Notes under the pieces: generated by a model
What the model was told of the DNA's origin: nothing
What the model saw: only the letters and a program-made list of their open reading frames with translations
Databases searched by the model: none
Part shown: piece by piece, positions 1 through 11,849 of the stretch
Position numbering within the stretch: the first letter of the stretch is position 1
Layout of the letters: every line of letters begins with the position of its first letter
Source: Takakia lepidozioides
Lineage: Eukaryota; Streptophyta; Takakiopsida; Takakiales; Takakiaceae
Direction of reading: 5' to 3'
Assembly (NCBI GenBank): GCA_030704615.1
Contig: CM060732.1
Location: forward strand, 36,003,053 to 36,067,052
DNA length: 64,000 bases
Position numbers and translations under genes: made by a program

Positions 1-470
1 ATATTGTTAAAATTATGCCCAGCCTGCACTCGAACTGTAGTAGCAGGAAAATGATGCAACATCGAAGTATCACATTGCACAAGCTCACGTTCAGCCTGCA
101 CAAACAATCCATCTGGCATGTTGAACAAATTTTCCTCGTTCCGCTTAGCCGGAATGGATTTCCCTGCAGTCTCCAACGCACTGGGATCAACCGCCGCATT
201 AGGGTGAACAATGACAAGATTATTAGGAATAGAACCTAAAATCTGCCGAAGTGCAGGAGACTCCATCTCCAAAACAGAACCCTGTTGGACCTTACCGTAC
301 GCTTGGACTTCATACTGTAAAGCATCAACAAACAGCAGGGTTTTGCCCTCGTGTTTTTCACCAGAAACAATACGTTGAGCAGCCCGGTCTTGCAACATCT
401 TGTCAACACAAGAATACTTCTCGTAGCTCTCTTCATCGCGATGCCTTGTTATCTGCATCCCTGTCCTCGA
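1..470 (-). pseudogene. C-terminal part of the recombinase in a shifted frame
   Basis: From about 470 down to the window edge a second minus-strand frame is open without a stop. It starts with GMQITRHRDEESYEKYS, which matches the GHR-x6-YxKY segment that carries the catalytic tyrosine in Crypton-type recombinases. The usual glycine before the histidine is R here. About 130 further residues without a recognised domain follow (for example LLFVDALQYEVQAYGK). The step between the two frames is one nucleotide near 465-475, so one indel separates the domain from its tyrosine. It may be a real mutation, an assembly error, or less likely an unseen intron. The gene continues beyond the window. Confidence 0.6.
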
Positions 471-1939
471 GGCACAAATGCCTCTTGCATACGAGTTATG
501 CCGGTGCTCCTTCCAGATTTATTGGAAATGATCTTATCCTGCAAACCTGGAACTCCATTGGTCATTTTTTTTGTCATGCCCCCTAGCGTGTTCCTGCCGA
601 CAGGCCCTTTTGAGAACCACGCGACATCGTTGGGTTCAAATTTCGAAAGCGGCGTGAAAAACAACGGGTGAGGAGGCTTTTCCTCCACACTAAAAACAAG
701 TCGGTGCAATACAAGCACCTCGAAGGTATGGATAACATCAACAACAGGGCCTATCACAGGTTTATGGAGGTTGTGAACTCCGCATTTTTCAATACCTACT
801 TTGGAGGTTTTCGTAATCCCTGAAGTGTATTTTAAAACTCTGCCGAGAACAGTATTGGTAGTTGTAAAGTCCTGCATCTTGATAGCATGCATCTCCGACG
901 CAGCACGGATGAAGATATTCTGCATTGCTACCCACACAAATCTGAAATTAGCGCCACTAGGAGAGTCGACTTGACACATTGGTTGTGCCAGAACAAGAAG
1001 CTCTTCATCGAGCGTTAATAAGTGTGAGTTCTTCACAACTTTCCCCAGGCCAGCCCCGAAGGCCCTCATTATAGTCTCATCACCTACTATCTTTGCTTTT
1101 TGGTAGCGAACATCAGTGAAGATGTTGAATCGTTCCTGTACTTTGCTATTCTGGATAGCCCTTACATTGCACCGCGCTCGAATTAACCGACCTAAACCAC
1201 GCATCAGGGATTGCAGTGATTTGGGTGGATACACTTCTAAAATGAACTGAGGTAGCATATCGACAAATGGATGCAAATCTTCCTGTTCAGACAGGTCCTC
1301 CACAAAGATATTGGTATGATAGCCTTTCTCCGAACTCCAGTTGTCAAAGGTCTTGCGCGCACATTCTTCTGCAGGTCGGCTCCTTCTCCGACCACCTTCG
1401 TCGACAATCTTCAGCTCCTGACCAGAAATGGTCATGTGCCGTCGTTTAGCAAGCTCTGCAAGTTGTACAACTACACTCTCCTCATCCGAGGAGGAATTAT
1501 CACTCCCCGAGCCTTCGTCGATACCTTGATACGCAGGTACATCATTGTCTCTTACCACAACAACATGCTCAAGTGGTTGTGCATTCGGCACCTCATCTTG
1601 CAATTCGACCTTAACACCCGCCAATTCGACACCAGCATTCTGCAATTCGGCAACCAGCAATTCAACTTCAATCGACGAGTACAAACCTGTAAGCAAATTG
1701 TCCTCTACACATTGTGCGGTGAACAAATAAGCAGCAGATACTTCTTCCGTAGAATTGACAGCAAGTTTCACATCCAATTCGACCTCAACAACATAAATAT
1801 CAGAATCAAGAACAATTTCTTCAGGCAGGTCTGAAAAATTCACTCCAAGATCAAAATTCGGCAATTCCACTTCTGTGCATTGGCGTTTAGCAGACACGCC
1901 ATCCTCTCTATCAATTATAGCCTCCATCGTCACAAGCAA
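449..1939 (-). CDS. Crypton-like tyrosine recombinase, main frame
   Basis: 496 codons. Residues 1-190 are acidic and low in complexity (many VELxxEV repeats, then a Ser/Asp/Glu-rich stretch near 142-155). Residues about 195-496 have the layout of the DUF3504/Crypton tyrosine recombinase domain found at the C-termini of ZMYM2, QRICH1 and KIAA1958. A W-rich N-terminal core (ECARKTFDNW) is followed by a helical SLQSLMRGLGRLIR segment and FIRAASEMHAI, where the first catalytic arginine is expected (R345). Next come PVGRNTLGGMTKKM and NKSGRSTGITRM, the equivalent of the HxxR box. The box histidine is K484, while R487 is kept. The frame stops after VPRGQGCR, before the catalytic tyrosine segment, which lies in another frame just downstream. 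Known of the family: site-specific DNA recombination in Cryptons, and repeated domestication in animals. Whether this copy is a transposon or a domesticated gene is undecided. Confidence 0.72.
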   Translation of the reverse strand: MLVTMEAIIDREDGVSAKRQCTEVELPNFDLGVNFSDLPEEIVLDSDIYVVEVELDVKLAVNSTEEVSAAYLFTAQCVEDNLLTGLYSSIEVELLVAELQNAGVELAGVKVELQDEVPNAQPLEHVVVVRDNDVPAYQGIDEGSGSDNSSSDEESVVVQLAELAKRRHMTISGQELKIVDEGGRRRSRPAEECARKTFDNWSSEKGYHTNIFVEDLSEQEDLHPFVDMLPQFILEVYPPKSLQSLMRGLGRLIRARCNVRAIQNSKVQERFNIFTDVRYQKAKIVGDETIMRAFGAGLGKVVKNSHLLTLDEELLVLAQPMCQVDSPSGANFRFVWVAMQNIFIRAASEMHAIKMQDFTTTNTVLGRVLKYTSGITKTSKVGIEKCGVHNLHKPVIGPVVDVIHTFEVLVLHRLVFSVEEKPPHPLFFTPLSKFEPNDVAWFSKGPVGRNTLGGMTKKMTNGVPGLQDKIISNKSGRSTGITRMQEAFVPRGQGCR

Positions 1940-2114
1940 TCACCGCAACAGAGTTGAGTAGACGCTGCAAAAAGTGAGTGTTACCGAAAACAAGCTGCAA
2001 ACACAGCTGATACCAAACATGAGCGATAAAAGAAAAGCCACAAGCCAACGCCAAAATGACTTACTAAAGAAAACGGGAAAGAAAATGAAATATGGCCTGT
2101 TTCTTTACACAGGA

Positions 2115-2219
2115 TAATGCCCCTTGTGTCGGGCATTCCCGGATTTAAGTGCCTTCCTTGGGCTACCGCCCTCGAGGTCAGGCCCTTAAATCCGGGAATG
2201 CCCTCCACTCGGGGCATTA
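2115..2219. repeat. 105-bp foldback with 39-bp arms
   Basis: The arm at 2115-2153 and the reverse complement of 2181-2219 share TAATGCCCC, then GGGCATTCCCGGATTTAAG, with a few mismatches between. The 27-bp middle is itself partly self-complementary. It could be a MITE or the tip of a larger foldback element. I saw no clear target duplication. Confidence 0.7.
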
Positions 2220-2430
2220 CCCAATACCTAATCAGCTGTTTGACTCTCCTAATCGGCAGTTTGACTTTAATTGGCTCATTATGGCTTGCAGCCAATGAGC
2301 GCCTCGTAGAATCTGCTCCCAAAAGTCCTTTGCGCCAGGGAACGCGCCCTAGGGGGCGCATTCTCTAATACGGAAAACACTCTCACTCTCACTATTCTTC
2401 GACTCATCAACCTTAGCTAGGATATCATGG

Positions 2431-2520
2431 AGCTGGAGATTGAACCCAAGATCTCATGGCGCTGAAGCATTGAACATAGAATTTCATGTGGTTCAAGCAT
2501 TGAACCCAGGATCTCAGGAG
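2431..2520. repeat. Three tandem 30-bp units
   Basis: The units at 2431-2460, 2461-2490 and 2491-2520 share the core ATTGAAC-x3-GA(A)TCTCATG and follow each other exactly every 30 bp. No function is evident. Confidence 0.7.
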
Positions 2521-2568
2521 CTTGAGAGCATTAAATAAGTTTTGCCCTGGGCCCACCAGCCCCACCAA

Positions 2569-2776
2569 GGGGTCAAGAACCGGAACCTGTTTTTACCCCT
2601 GCGCCCCGGTTCTCTGGTTCTCACACCCAGCAGGAACCGCCGGTTCGGTTCTGCGCCGATCCCCATTGGCAAGTTCCGGTTCCGGGTCAGGTTCTGTAGG
2701 AATGGGCCCGGTTCCGGTTAACTTGAACCTGAACCAGCGGTTAACCTGGGTCCCGGCGGGTAACCGCCCAACACTG
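2569..2776. mobile_element. GGTTCC-rich fragment with a hAT-like end
   Basis: The stretch is packed with alternating GGTTCCGG and AACCGG words. It ends in ACCGCCCAACACTG at 2763-2776, the same terminus as the complete small element at 62491-62737. The opposite CAGTG end was not found, so this is probably a truncated or rearranged relative. Confidence 0.45.
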
Positions 2777-5700
2777 GTTCAAACCCCCCTTAGAGCCAAA
2801 ATGACTTTTCAAACAGCGGATGAAAAATTGCTTTTCCCATCCATTGGTCATCCATTGTTCATCCCTCCAACGGATGAAAAATTGCATTTATCATCTCGTC
2901 TTCATCCACCCTACATCCATCCATCCTTCCTTCATCCGCCATCATCCATCCACAAAAAATCTCTACTCAACGCCACGAGTCGAGGATTTGGTCGTTTCTC
3001 TGGTTTGAAACCCCTAAAAGCCTTGGTTCGAGTTCCATGGATTTTCTCTCCTCTAATTCCCGCCGAGGTGTCTCGTGTTGCTTTGCGATGCCGTTTTGGA
3101 CTATAGGTTCATTTTATGGCTCTAGACTACGACTTCCAAACCCTCAAGAGCCCCTTCAAAATTCCCCTCTAGCCGTTATAGTGGCCTAATCATCCCACAT
3201 ACCTAACCAACAAAGGGTATTAATCCTCCAAAAGGATTTGATCTTGCCACCCCCCTTAATCAACATCCGCTGGACAATAGCAAATAAAGAACTATATCTA
3301 TTACCCAGCAGTCCCCTGGCCTGACAGATCCCGCACTGCCGCGACGCTATTGGCTGAAAACGGGGCCAGTCAATGGTCAATGGGGTCTTATCCAATGGGT
3401 AAAAGCTCCAACCAAGGGATCCGGACGGGATTTGAAGCCCCCCCACCACTGCTTAAGCCTGCGCGACAGCCGTGGGCCTGGAGCCAGTCAACGCCTCCCC
3501 CTTTTCTCGTGGTTTGTGTTTAGTACCACACAATAGCCAGCTTTGGCTATTGACTTAAGCATAAAGGCCCATCATCATGGCCCACTTTAGTTCCATCATG
3601 CCGAAAAAAGAAAACACCATCCCCCCATAATATGCCAACTTTTGTGGGTTATACTAACCCTTGGGGTTAGTAAAAAAAAAAAACATATTAGTTCCTTAAA
3701 AAATGAGGTCCCTCAAGCTTATATGGGTTATGGGGGCCTAAACTTGGTGGAATCAAGCTCTGAAAATTGGGTTGGGAAGGTATTTAAGATTCCAACGACA
3801 TGGGACAAAGTAAATATTATACTTGCAAAAAAAATTCATTCTTCCTACCTTCTTGGTTTCCTCTCTCTCCCATGAGGGAAAATGAAGCCTAGTGAAGAGG
3901 ACAAAAGAAGGTTAGACCTAGTTGCTCTAGGCTCCTCTCCCTTAACTTCAAATGACAAAAAGAACTAACACTCATATTTATTCCAAGCTTGAACTAAGCT
4001 AATCATTGCATGGTTAGTCTTGGAAGTCAAGGGTTAGTGATTCATCAATTTGAACAATACAAAGGCCTAGTGGCCAACATAAAAAGAACCCACATCCACA
4101 TTAGAGCTACCCCGACACTGCATAGTTAGCACTCTTAGGTTAGATCTTTCTACTCTTAAGCCAAAAGACAACACATGGAACAAAATGACAACTCCTTGGG
4201 CTCTTGGCCACTAAGGAGGGTTAGGTTTTTTTTTTTTTTCCCAAGCTCCCACCACTATCTTAGTTAGTAAGACCAAGCTAAGGTTAATTCAAAGGTTTCC
4301 AACAACAATGGACAAACCAACAACACAAAATGCAAACAAAAATGGACAAAGGGCTAAGAACTTTCTCTTCATTCAAAGGGTCTTCATTTGGCTAAGTGGG
4401 CTACCAAAACTTAGATGGAAGGGGTAGTGCTCACCTCTCCTATGGGGTTTGTTACTCATATCTCCTCTTCACACTCCAAGGGCTTCGTCATGTTTGCTGA
4501 GGTACTTAACACAGCAAAATCCCAGTCGGCCGCTATCGCTGGATAAAACCTCTTTAGGATTTTTTTTTATGAGACCAAGACTCCTTGGAAGCTCCTTGAA
4601 CTGATTTCATACTAAAAAGTGGAAATGCCCTCATGGGAAAAAGATATCACTGTCGGTACTTCGCTGCTTGCCGCACTACAGTGTCTGTTTTGCATGAAAG
4701 AACTAAAACACAAGGGAACCCATGCTTGATCCCTGTCACTGACATATCCGAGCATGAAAATGGAATCGTATCATGAGCATGTGTGCTTCACGCCTCCAAC
4801 GTCCTCATGAAACTGCATTGGAGCAATGTGAAAATTTCTACTTGTACATTGCGAGACTGTTGTCAACCGTGTCGTTGAAAGTATAAGCCAGTGGGTAGTT
4901 TGTCGTTGAGGTCAAACTTTCCTAACTTGCCTCTGCTTGAATAGCAATTGGATGTTGAGGTAAGGAACAGGCAGACCGTTGCCTACAGTCATTTAATCGG
5001 CCCCTAGGTGTTCGAACGGAGAAGCAACACCCAAATGACCCTTTACTGCCTCGTACGTACTTGGTGTGTCAGGATATTCCTCCTTAGCAAGTGGAAGAAG
5101 AAATACAATGTTCTAGTATTTTTCCCTTGACATCCACGATAAGACTTTTTTGCAAGCGGTTGCATAATCTGTAACCATCCATGCTCCATTTGTTGAAAGT
5201 GATGTAGTCCGACAATCAAACATCCACAATGTTTGAGCTTGGGGGGAAGTGTGATCTTGGCTTCGGGCTCGTCTTAAAGATGGAGCGCTTGGGGCTGGTA
5301 CTGAAGTAGAGCTGGGGGGCCCTAGAATCATCATTGACGTGCTTCTCAACGGGACTCAATTTCATACGGGTTCAACACCTACAATCCGAAATCCGCAGTT
5401 TAAATATGTAATTCACTTTGCAATTATCTTTGTATGGTAGTTTAGATATCTGCTTCATTAATCTGCACTACTTTTGCAAATAGTGTACTATGTTATAAGT
5501 TTTGTAATTCGCATTATATTTGTCCGTAGGACATTATTTTAATAAAAATGTCAATATGTATCTACTATTAATACATATATGGCGGTCGCATCTAATTAAA
5601 AGAAATAATAATAGCTGTAACCACCAAAATTTGACGGTTGTATCTAATTAAAATCTCGTAAAAATCAAGCAATCGTAAAAAATTGGCAGCCGCATATAAG

Positions 5701-6139
5701 TTGATAGTGGGTAATTGAAATCTACATAAAATTCATGACCGCCACTATTTGACAATCGCATATAAATTTTAAAAACCATTTATAGCTGCGACCGAGAAAT
5801 TTTGACGATCGCAACTAATTAAAAAATTCACAAAATTATCAATATCCTGGGGTCGCATCTAGTTTAAAATAGCTACAACCGACAAATTTTGGCAGTCGCA
5901 ACTAATGAAAACGACCTGAAAATTCAAGTGACTGTCAATATGTCGCGGCCCTTTGCCTTGAGGGCAGGGGGTCGGGACACGAGAGGGGCTGCCCTTGTGG
6001 TGGAGGCGGTGACAACAATAGATGCGGGGGCTGAAGCACTCTTGCCTTGGGAGGCGGAGGCACTCACTAGGTGGAGCCCCGCACACCGGGCTGCAGTGGG
6101 GGTGGTTCTACGAGGGGTGGTGGTAGCTTAGCGGGACTT

Positions 6140-6835
6140 GTTGGCGCAGTTTGGCGGGACGTTGAAAGACGTGTTGAAGGCGGCTAATGTCACTTCCACT
6201 AAGACAAATTTAAGGTGAAGCCTAAGGAACCCGGCACCTTCGAGGGCGTCCGAAATCGGAAGGCACTCAACACCTAGCTCTTGGAGCTAGAGCAGTACTT
6301 CCGGGCGGCCAAGTTGAGTGACGAGGATTGGGTGGAAGTGGCTCCCACCTATTTGAGGGGCTATGCTCAACAATGGTGGCAGAAACGTCTTCACGACCGA
6401 GGTCCAAACCCGAAAACCATGACCTGGAGTGGGTTCAAGGAACTAATGAAGAGACAGTTTGTGCCCCTCAACACGTCTTGGCTCGCCCGGAACAAGATGA
6501 GGAATCTGAAGCAAACGGATGACATTCGGGGATATGTTCAGGCTTTCAATGTGTTGTTGCTCAAAGTCGCGGACATGGCAGAACCAGAAATGGTCTTCAA
6601 CTTTGTGGCGGGACTCGCCCCATGGGCCAGGCGGAAGTTGGTGGAGAAGCCACCTAAGACTTTGAACGAGACAATTAAGAGGGCTGAATGTTTCTCAGAT
6701 GTCCCTAGGGGCGAAAGACAAGGCCGTACGGAGCTGAACCACAAGAAGACCCGGCGGGAGGGTGACTCATTTTGACCGGAAAAGAAGTGGGATAGGCTAC
6801 GCGGCGACAATGGCACGTGGAAATCGAAGGGAGGG
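6140..6835 (+). pseudogene. Gag fragment of the deleted chromovirus
   Basis: The open stretch 6281-6775 encodes a retrotransposon gag domain ([16 protein letters not shown], then [18 protein letters not shown]) almost identical to 31620-32120. A TAG replaces the tryptophan codon near 6274, and a TGA stops the frame near 6774 before any zinc knuckle. The upstream part (6140-6210) is in another frame and ends at TTA AGG TGA just after the heptamer A AAT TTA, as in the full-length copy. Not functional. Confidence 0.8.
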
Positions 6836-7432
6836 CGCGAGCGTTTGCTGAAGCTCGTAAAGTACAACATTGCCAAAGCTAGGAAACGGTATGAATGGCA
6901 AGCGAATCGGAAGCGGGGGAGGTTAAGTTTGAGGCAGGCACGGAGGTCTGGTTGAACATCAAAAATTTTCGACTCGGCGTGTTCCCGTACCTCAGGCCAG
7001 CATTCCAAGGCAGACCCAATTGTAGTGATTGGGGCGTACGGTTGGTTCAAGGTTATCTTCCTAGTCAAAAAGGGTTCAAGGTGAACCCTTGCTCGAGGTG
7101 ATGCCAAAAAAAGTGGCATCACGAGCGATCGCAAGCAAATGTTGTTGCAGTAAGACGATTCGATCCTCGGGGAGGATCGTTCCTTGGCCTTGAAGTGGGC
7201 CAAGAAGAGTGCACTGGGAGGAGCTTGAGAGGCTTCACCCTTGGCCGGGACTTGGAGGAAGTCGGCCGAACTAGCTAGTAGAGAGTAAAGTCAAGTGGGG
7301 GTTTGGTTCTTTGCCATGGGTAGCCATGGTACAGAAACAAACTCGTTGATGTTGGACGCCACAACTTGGATGTTCGTTTTTACAAAATGGACAAGTTGAT
7401 GAGGACATCGACTCCCTGTTGGTAGGGGTGTG

Positions 7433-8157
7433 TGTCGCGGCCCTTTGCCTTGAGGGCAGGGGGTCGGGACACGAGATGGGCTGCCCTTGTGGTGGGGGTG
7501 GTGGCAACAATAGGTGCGGGGGCTGAAGCACCATGAGTGCCCAAAGCACTCAAGGAGGCGGAGGCGCTCACTAGGTGGAGCTCCGCACACTGGGTTGCGG
7601 TGGGGGTGATTCCACGAGGGGTGGTGGTAGCTTAGCAGGGCTTAGTGGGGGTGGCATAGGACTCACCATGGGGCGGAGACCTTGAGGTGGGAGTCGTGGG
7701 GAGTCTTGGGACTCATCACGGTCTAAATGGGGCCGTGGTGGGTGGGCCAAGACTCACCGCGACTCATCACCGGGAATCGAGGGTCTTCGTGGTGGTTCGC
7801 CATAAAAGGATGGTGTTGTTTGTGGAACCCCCGCGGACAGTCACAGAAGTATATATAGGGAGTAGTAACCCCGAGAACGGTGCAAGCCCGTTGGCGACCA
7901 AAAACTAGTGAGTAAACGAGCGAGTCGGAAAGCGACCAAGGAATGGGGAGTGATTCCGGACTGCCATCTACCAAGGGGAATTTCCACTAGGCCCAAATTG
8001 GTGGAGGGTTCCTTGGAAGAATAAAGGGGGACCGTTATGTCCCGGTGAGCAGCCGAAGCTCCGAGTTGGTCCGGCGGCCAAGTTGGGAGTTAGGCGCGCG
8101 CATCAAAGCGAGTAACTATGACTTGAAGGGGAGCTTACCGAAGTGAGGTGCGCGACA
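7433..8157 (+). repeat. 3' LTR of the deleted chromovirus
   Basis: 725 bp, from TGTCGCGGCC to GCGCGACA. It is the same family as the LTRs at 30491 and 36671 but with many more substitutions, so it is older. It keeps the TATATATA promoter word near 7850. Confidence 0.85.
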
Positions 8158-9970
8158 CAATATTTGATGGTCACACAAGTTAAACAAAACATTAAACAGT
8201 TACAATCGTCAAAATTTGGCAAGCATAGCTAATTAAAAAATACATCAAGTTCAAGTGACCACTAATATTTGGCGGTCGCATGTAATTTCAAAAACATTAA
8301 TAGCTGCAACTGCCCAATTTTGGCAGTCGCACTTAATTAGAAATACAAAAATAGATTTGATCACTAGTATTCGGCGATCAAAGTAAATTGATAATTAAAA
8401 AAATGTAATTGAAATCCATAAAATCTCTATAATAATAACTACATCTACGTATGTAGTCCACGGTCAACCTAGGCTACCACCTCGTTATCATAGGATATGA
8501 TTGAACTAATAAAAGTTAAACCCCAAAAAATTATACAATGTATAATGTGCATTAAAGACGTTACGCCCTAATTTATGATTTTCCATTTGTTACGTCGTAT
8601 CGCGTCAAAATTCATGCTAACATTTGGGATAGCCATTACAAACCGTCTTTTTGAATTTCAAGCTAACTTAATTGTGTATATTGGAGGATTTTGTTCTACA
8701 CCATGGATGATTATCATGCTTTTTATCCATACTCTGTTCATAAGACATGTCAATCCACCTGTCATTGTTGGGGGGGAGGGATTTAAAAAAAACAATATTT
8801 TTATTGTGCACGCTCGAATATAATGTTTAAAAAAAATAAAAATCCAATGTGGCCACTATAATCTGTGAGACCACTACAGTGGTCGCCCAAACATACTCAA
8901 CTCAAGGGGATCGCTAATGCGGTATTTAATTATTATTTTCAGGTGACCACTGGAGCCGTCGTCCAAATATAATGTGAATGTTTTTTTTTTTTTTTGTTTT
9001 TTTTGTTTTTTTCCTTTCCACAATACGACCGTTCGTTGGTGACCTCCGAGAAACCGCAAAGTGACCGTCGGTGATCTCTAAGCGGTTGTCTGACAACCGT
9101 CCAATGTTTTTTTAATTCTTTGAATTTTTTTTTCAAGCAACTGTTATAGTAGTCCTCTTGCGCTCATCCAAGTATAATGTTTTTATTTATTTTATCTCGA
9201 CAACTGTCAAGAAATCATTTGCCGTATATGTTGACTGAAATAATTCAATTTATTTTCGAGGTTATTAATAAGTCAAGATTTTCTTCAACCAATTCAAATT
9301 GCTCCACATGTCATTTACGGATGACATGTATACTTAGTACATGTCCTTTTTTTTGCACCCCCATGGCTATTACATAAATACGACATAAAAACTGACGTGA
9401 TGTAATGTCAGCATTAGGTCCAATGTGATCTGACGCCTATAACCCTACGTTTATTTATGGATGTTAATGCATATGTCAGCGATAACTGCACATATTAGAT
9501 GACAGATATATTACTTTAAAATTATAATATTTATCGATCGCATATAGATATGAATGTCAAATAAGTTAAGGAAATTATTTAACCATCCGCAACTTGTTAG
9601 ATATGGTTGGTTAAGAAACCATAACCCCTGAGTGCGTCCAGTAGCTTCACCTCTCGTGCTCTACTTTACAACCAATCAAATTATTTATGACACATGGAAA
9701 CAACTCAATGACAATCTTACCCCACCTCATCCTTACAAATTGAAGTCTGAAAAAGCACCAACACTTTCAACCTAAAATTCATCATGTCATGTAGCATATG
9801 TGTGAGAATAGTACTCGGCGAGGAAATGATGTGACAGCAAAGAAGTCTTCGACACTTTGTCAAACTTCAGCCAGAACAACTGAACATTCACCAAGTATGG
9901 GCACTAGCGTTCAGTTCCTTGAGAGTACTTTAAGAGAGGAGGCAGACCCGCAAGGAAGAAAACCGCTTAC

Positions 9971-10076
9971 ACGTTCTTATAAGAACCTTACACGTTCTCA
10001 TACTGTAATTACCGTTCTTATTTATCGTTCTTATACGATATTTATCGTTCATATAGTATACTTTCCGTTCCTATAG
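9971..10076. repeat. Short tandem array of CGTTCTTAT words
   Basis: About seven copies of CGTTC(T/A/C)TAT, spaced 12-20 bp apart with variable AT-rich linkers. No wider structure was recognised. Confidence 0.55.
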
Positions 10077-11849
10077 TCTTAAACCCTATGCCCTACCCCT
10101 TGTCTCGGCACTGTTTGAGCTTCTCTCGTTTTGGAATCAAGAGATCGAGTGACGGTTTTCTTACTCTCGATTTCCGATGGACGGTATGCTCGGTGACCTA
10201 ATGACAAATGCTCTATCTTCACTCTGCACGAAGAGGTGGACCATTGAGGATGTTTGACAACTGAGGGACATGATTCGGTAGCTATATCGGGTACCTTGCA
10301 AGACAAATGTGATTTGGTTCATTATTCTTTTGCTAAGAAAAAGGTTTGGGATACAATGGCGGTTGCTCTGAGTGGGAAGCGTGCTGAACTAAAAAAAACT
10401 CTATTTTGAGAATAAAAATACTCCGACAAAGGTAGGTCATCATCAATTTCGGAAAAAAATTGAATGATTATTCTTAAAGTGTTCATTTATCCGGACAATG
10501 ATATTCAAGATGAAATGATGAAGAATGTACAAGGGTGCGTTCAAAACCCTTCGAAAGTTGGGAGAGCTGGATATGCAGCCTAGTTGCACATGTCACGTCC
10601 ATCAAGTTACGTCGCATCGTGTCAGAATTAACGTCAACGCATGTCGCAACCTACTTCAACCTATTTAATAAAATTAAATATATATGAGGGATAAAAAAAA
10701 TGCCACATCGTATTGATTAACACGTTGACATATTAACAACATCGTAATTAATTAAAAATTTAAAAAATAAATACAACTGTCAGTATATATATATATATTA
10801 TTTGATTTATTTTAATGATGGGTTAGCTGTCATGTATTTAAGCTTACATGAAATTCTGTGGCAAATGGAAGTGAAGCATCAATCGTGTTTCACACTAGCG
10901 CTGCCACAACTGCTACTGCTAACACAAGGGTCTGGCCGTCGTTTTAGGACTCAATGATTTTTTTATTTTGTTACGCATTGATCCCTTTTTTGTCTCTGAA
11001 GTTTTATGTTAGCATACGACCAGCCAGGCCAGAAAGACGCTCCCGCACACGTACTAGAAATAGTGTCTATGTGCGATCCATAGTTGTCATGTTATCCTTC
11101 AGCAATAGCAGCAGCCCCTCGAGCCAGCTAGTGGTATCACCCTCATCCCAACCCTACCAACAGGAAGCCGGCCTAGTGGTGGTGAGGGACAGCAATTTGC
11201 CACAACACCGGTCAGAACGCGATTGTCCTCCTCAGCAGCCATATATCTCCGACCCTCTCCCATATGACCTTTTGCTTACGCATGAAGATCAAACCGAGGT
11301 GCACACTCCCAACACCGTTTTTCTTCCACTCCACCTTTCTGGCTTCGCTTGTCCAGTCCCATAGAAGTTACCTCACCACCGGATTCTCTACCTCGCTCAA
11401 GCATTAACGGGTCCATGCTCACCCTCCTTTTGCCCTTGGATCTTTCATTTTGTCAACTCCTCCAGCTACGCCACCCCCTCCCACGGCTCCACCCAGTCCA
11501 CAACCACCAGTTATTCTTGCGATCGTTTTTTCGCCCGAATCAGAGGTTTGGCTCGCCACCAACGCACTTACACAGCTTTTCGGCAAGCTAACCATGAAGG
11601 TTCTTCTGTGGCCACTCCCCTCAGTGTCTTGCAAGCTCCCCCTCCATATTCCACTGCATGGAAGTGGCGCTCCTCATTGGATGTAGTTGGAGCTAGCTTT
11701 TCATTTGGGATTGCCCCATCCCCGCCTCTACACGCATCCTGGTGGCCCTTCGTCAAGAGGTCCAACATTGCTTTCGCATGCCTTTAGACAAACTGGCCCA
11801 GGGTCCTGCTGATGTGACTACGTGATATCTTCTTCTGTTGTTTGCCTAG

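Larger units (their letters stand above)
5941..8157 (+). mobile_element. Deleted chromovirus copy (non-autonomous), TSD CAATA
   Basis: The left edge is TGTCGCGGCC and the right edge is GCGCGACA. They are flanked by CAATA at 5936-5940 and 8158-8162, a perfect 5-bp target duplication. Compared with the full element at 30491-37395 there are three deletions. The 5' LTR runs only to about 6138 and then jumps into gag at a GGGACTT microhomology. Gag at about 6835 jumps to the integrase C-terminal region. The text at about 6975 then jumps to the 3' untranslated region. The 3' LTR is complete. The result is a roughly 2.2-kb relic with no pol. Confidence 0.88.
5575..8400. repeat. Degenerate AT-rich minisatellite, split by an insertion
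   Basis: A motif close to TTTGGCGGTCGCATCTAATT recurs with heavy drift through 5575-5940, then again through 8158-8400 after the gypsy insertion. The halves join cleanly once the element and one CAATA are removed. No coding potential. Confidence 0.6.

Noticed and set aside
5113-5349. Minus-strand frame ending in SWMSREKY
   Set aside because: The frame suggests a decayed gene, but I recognise no family and neighbouring frames are full of stops.
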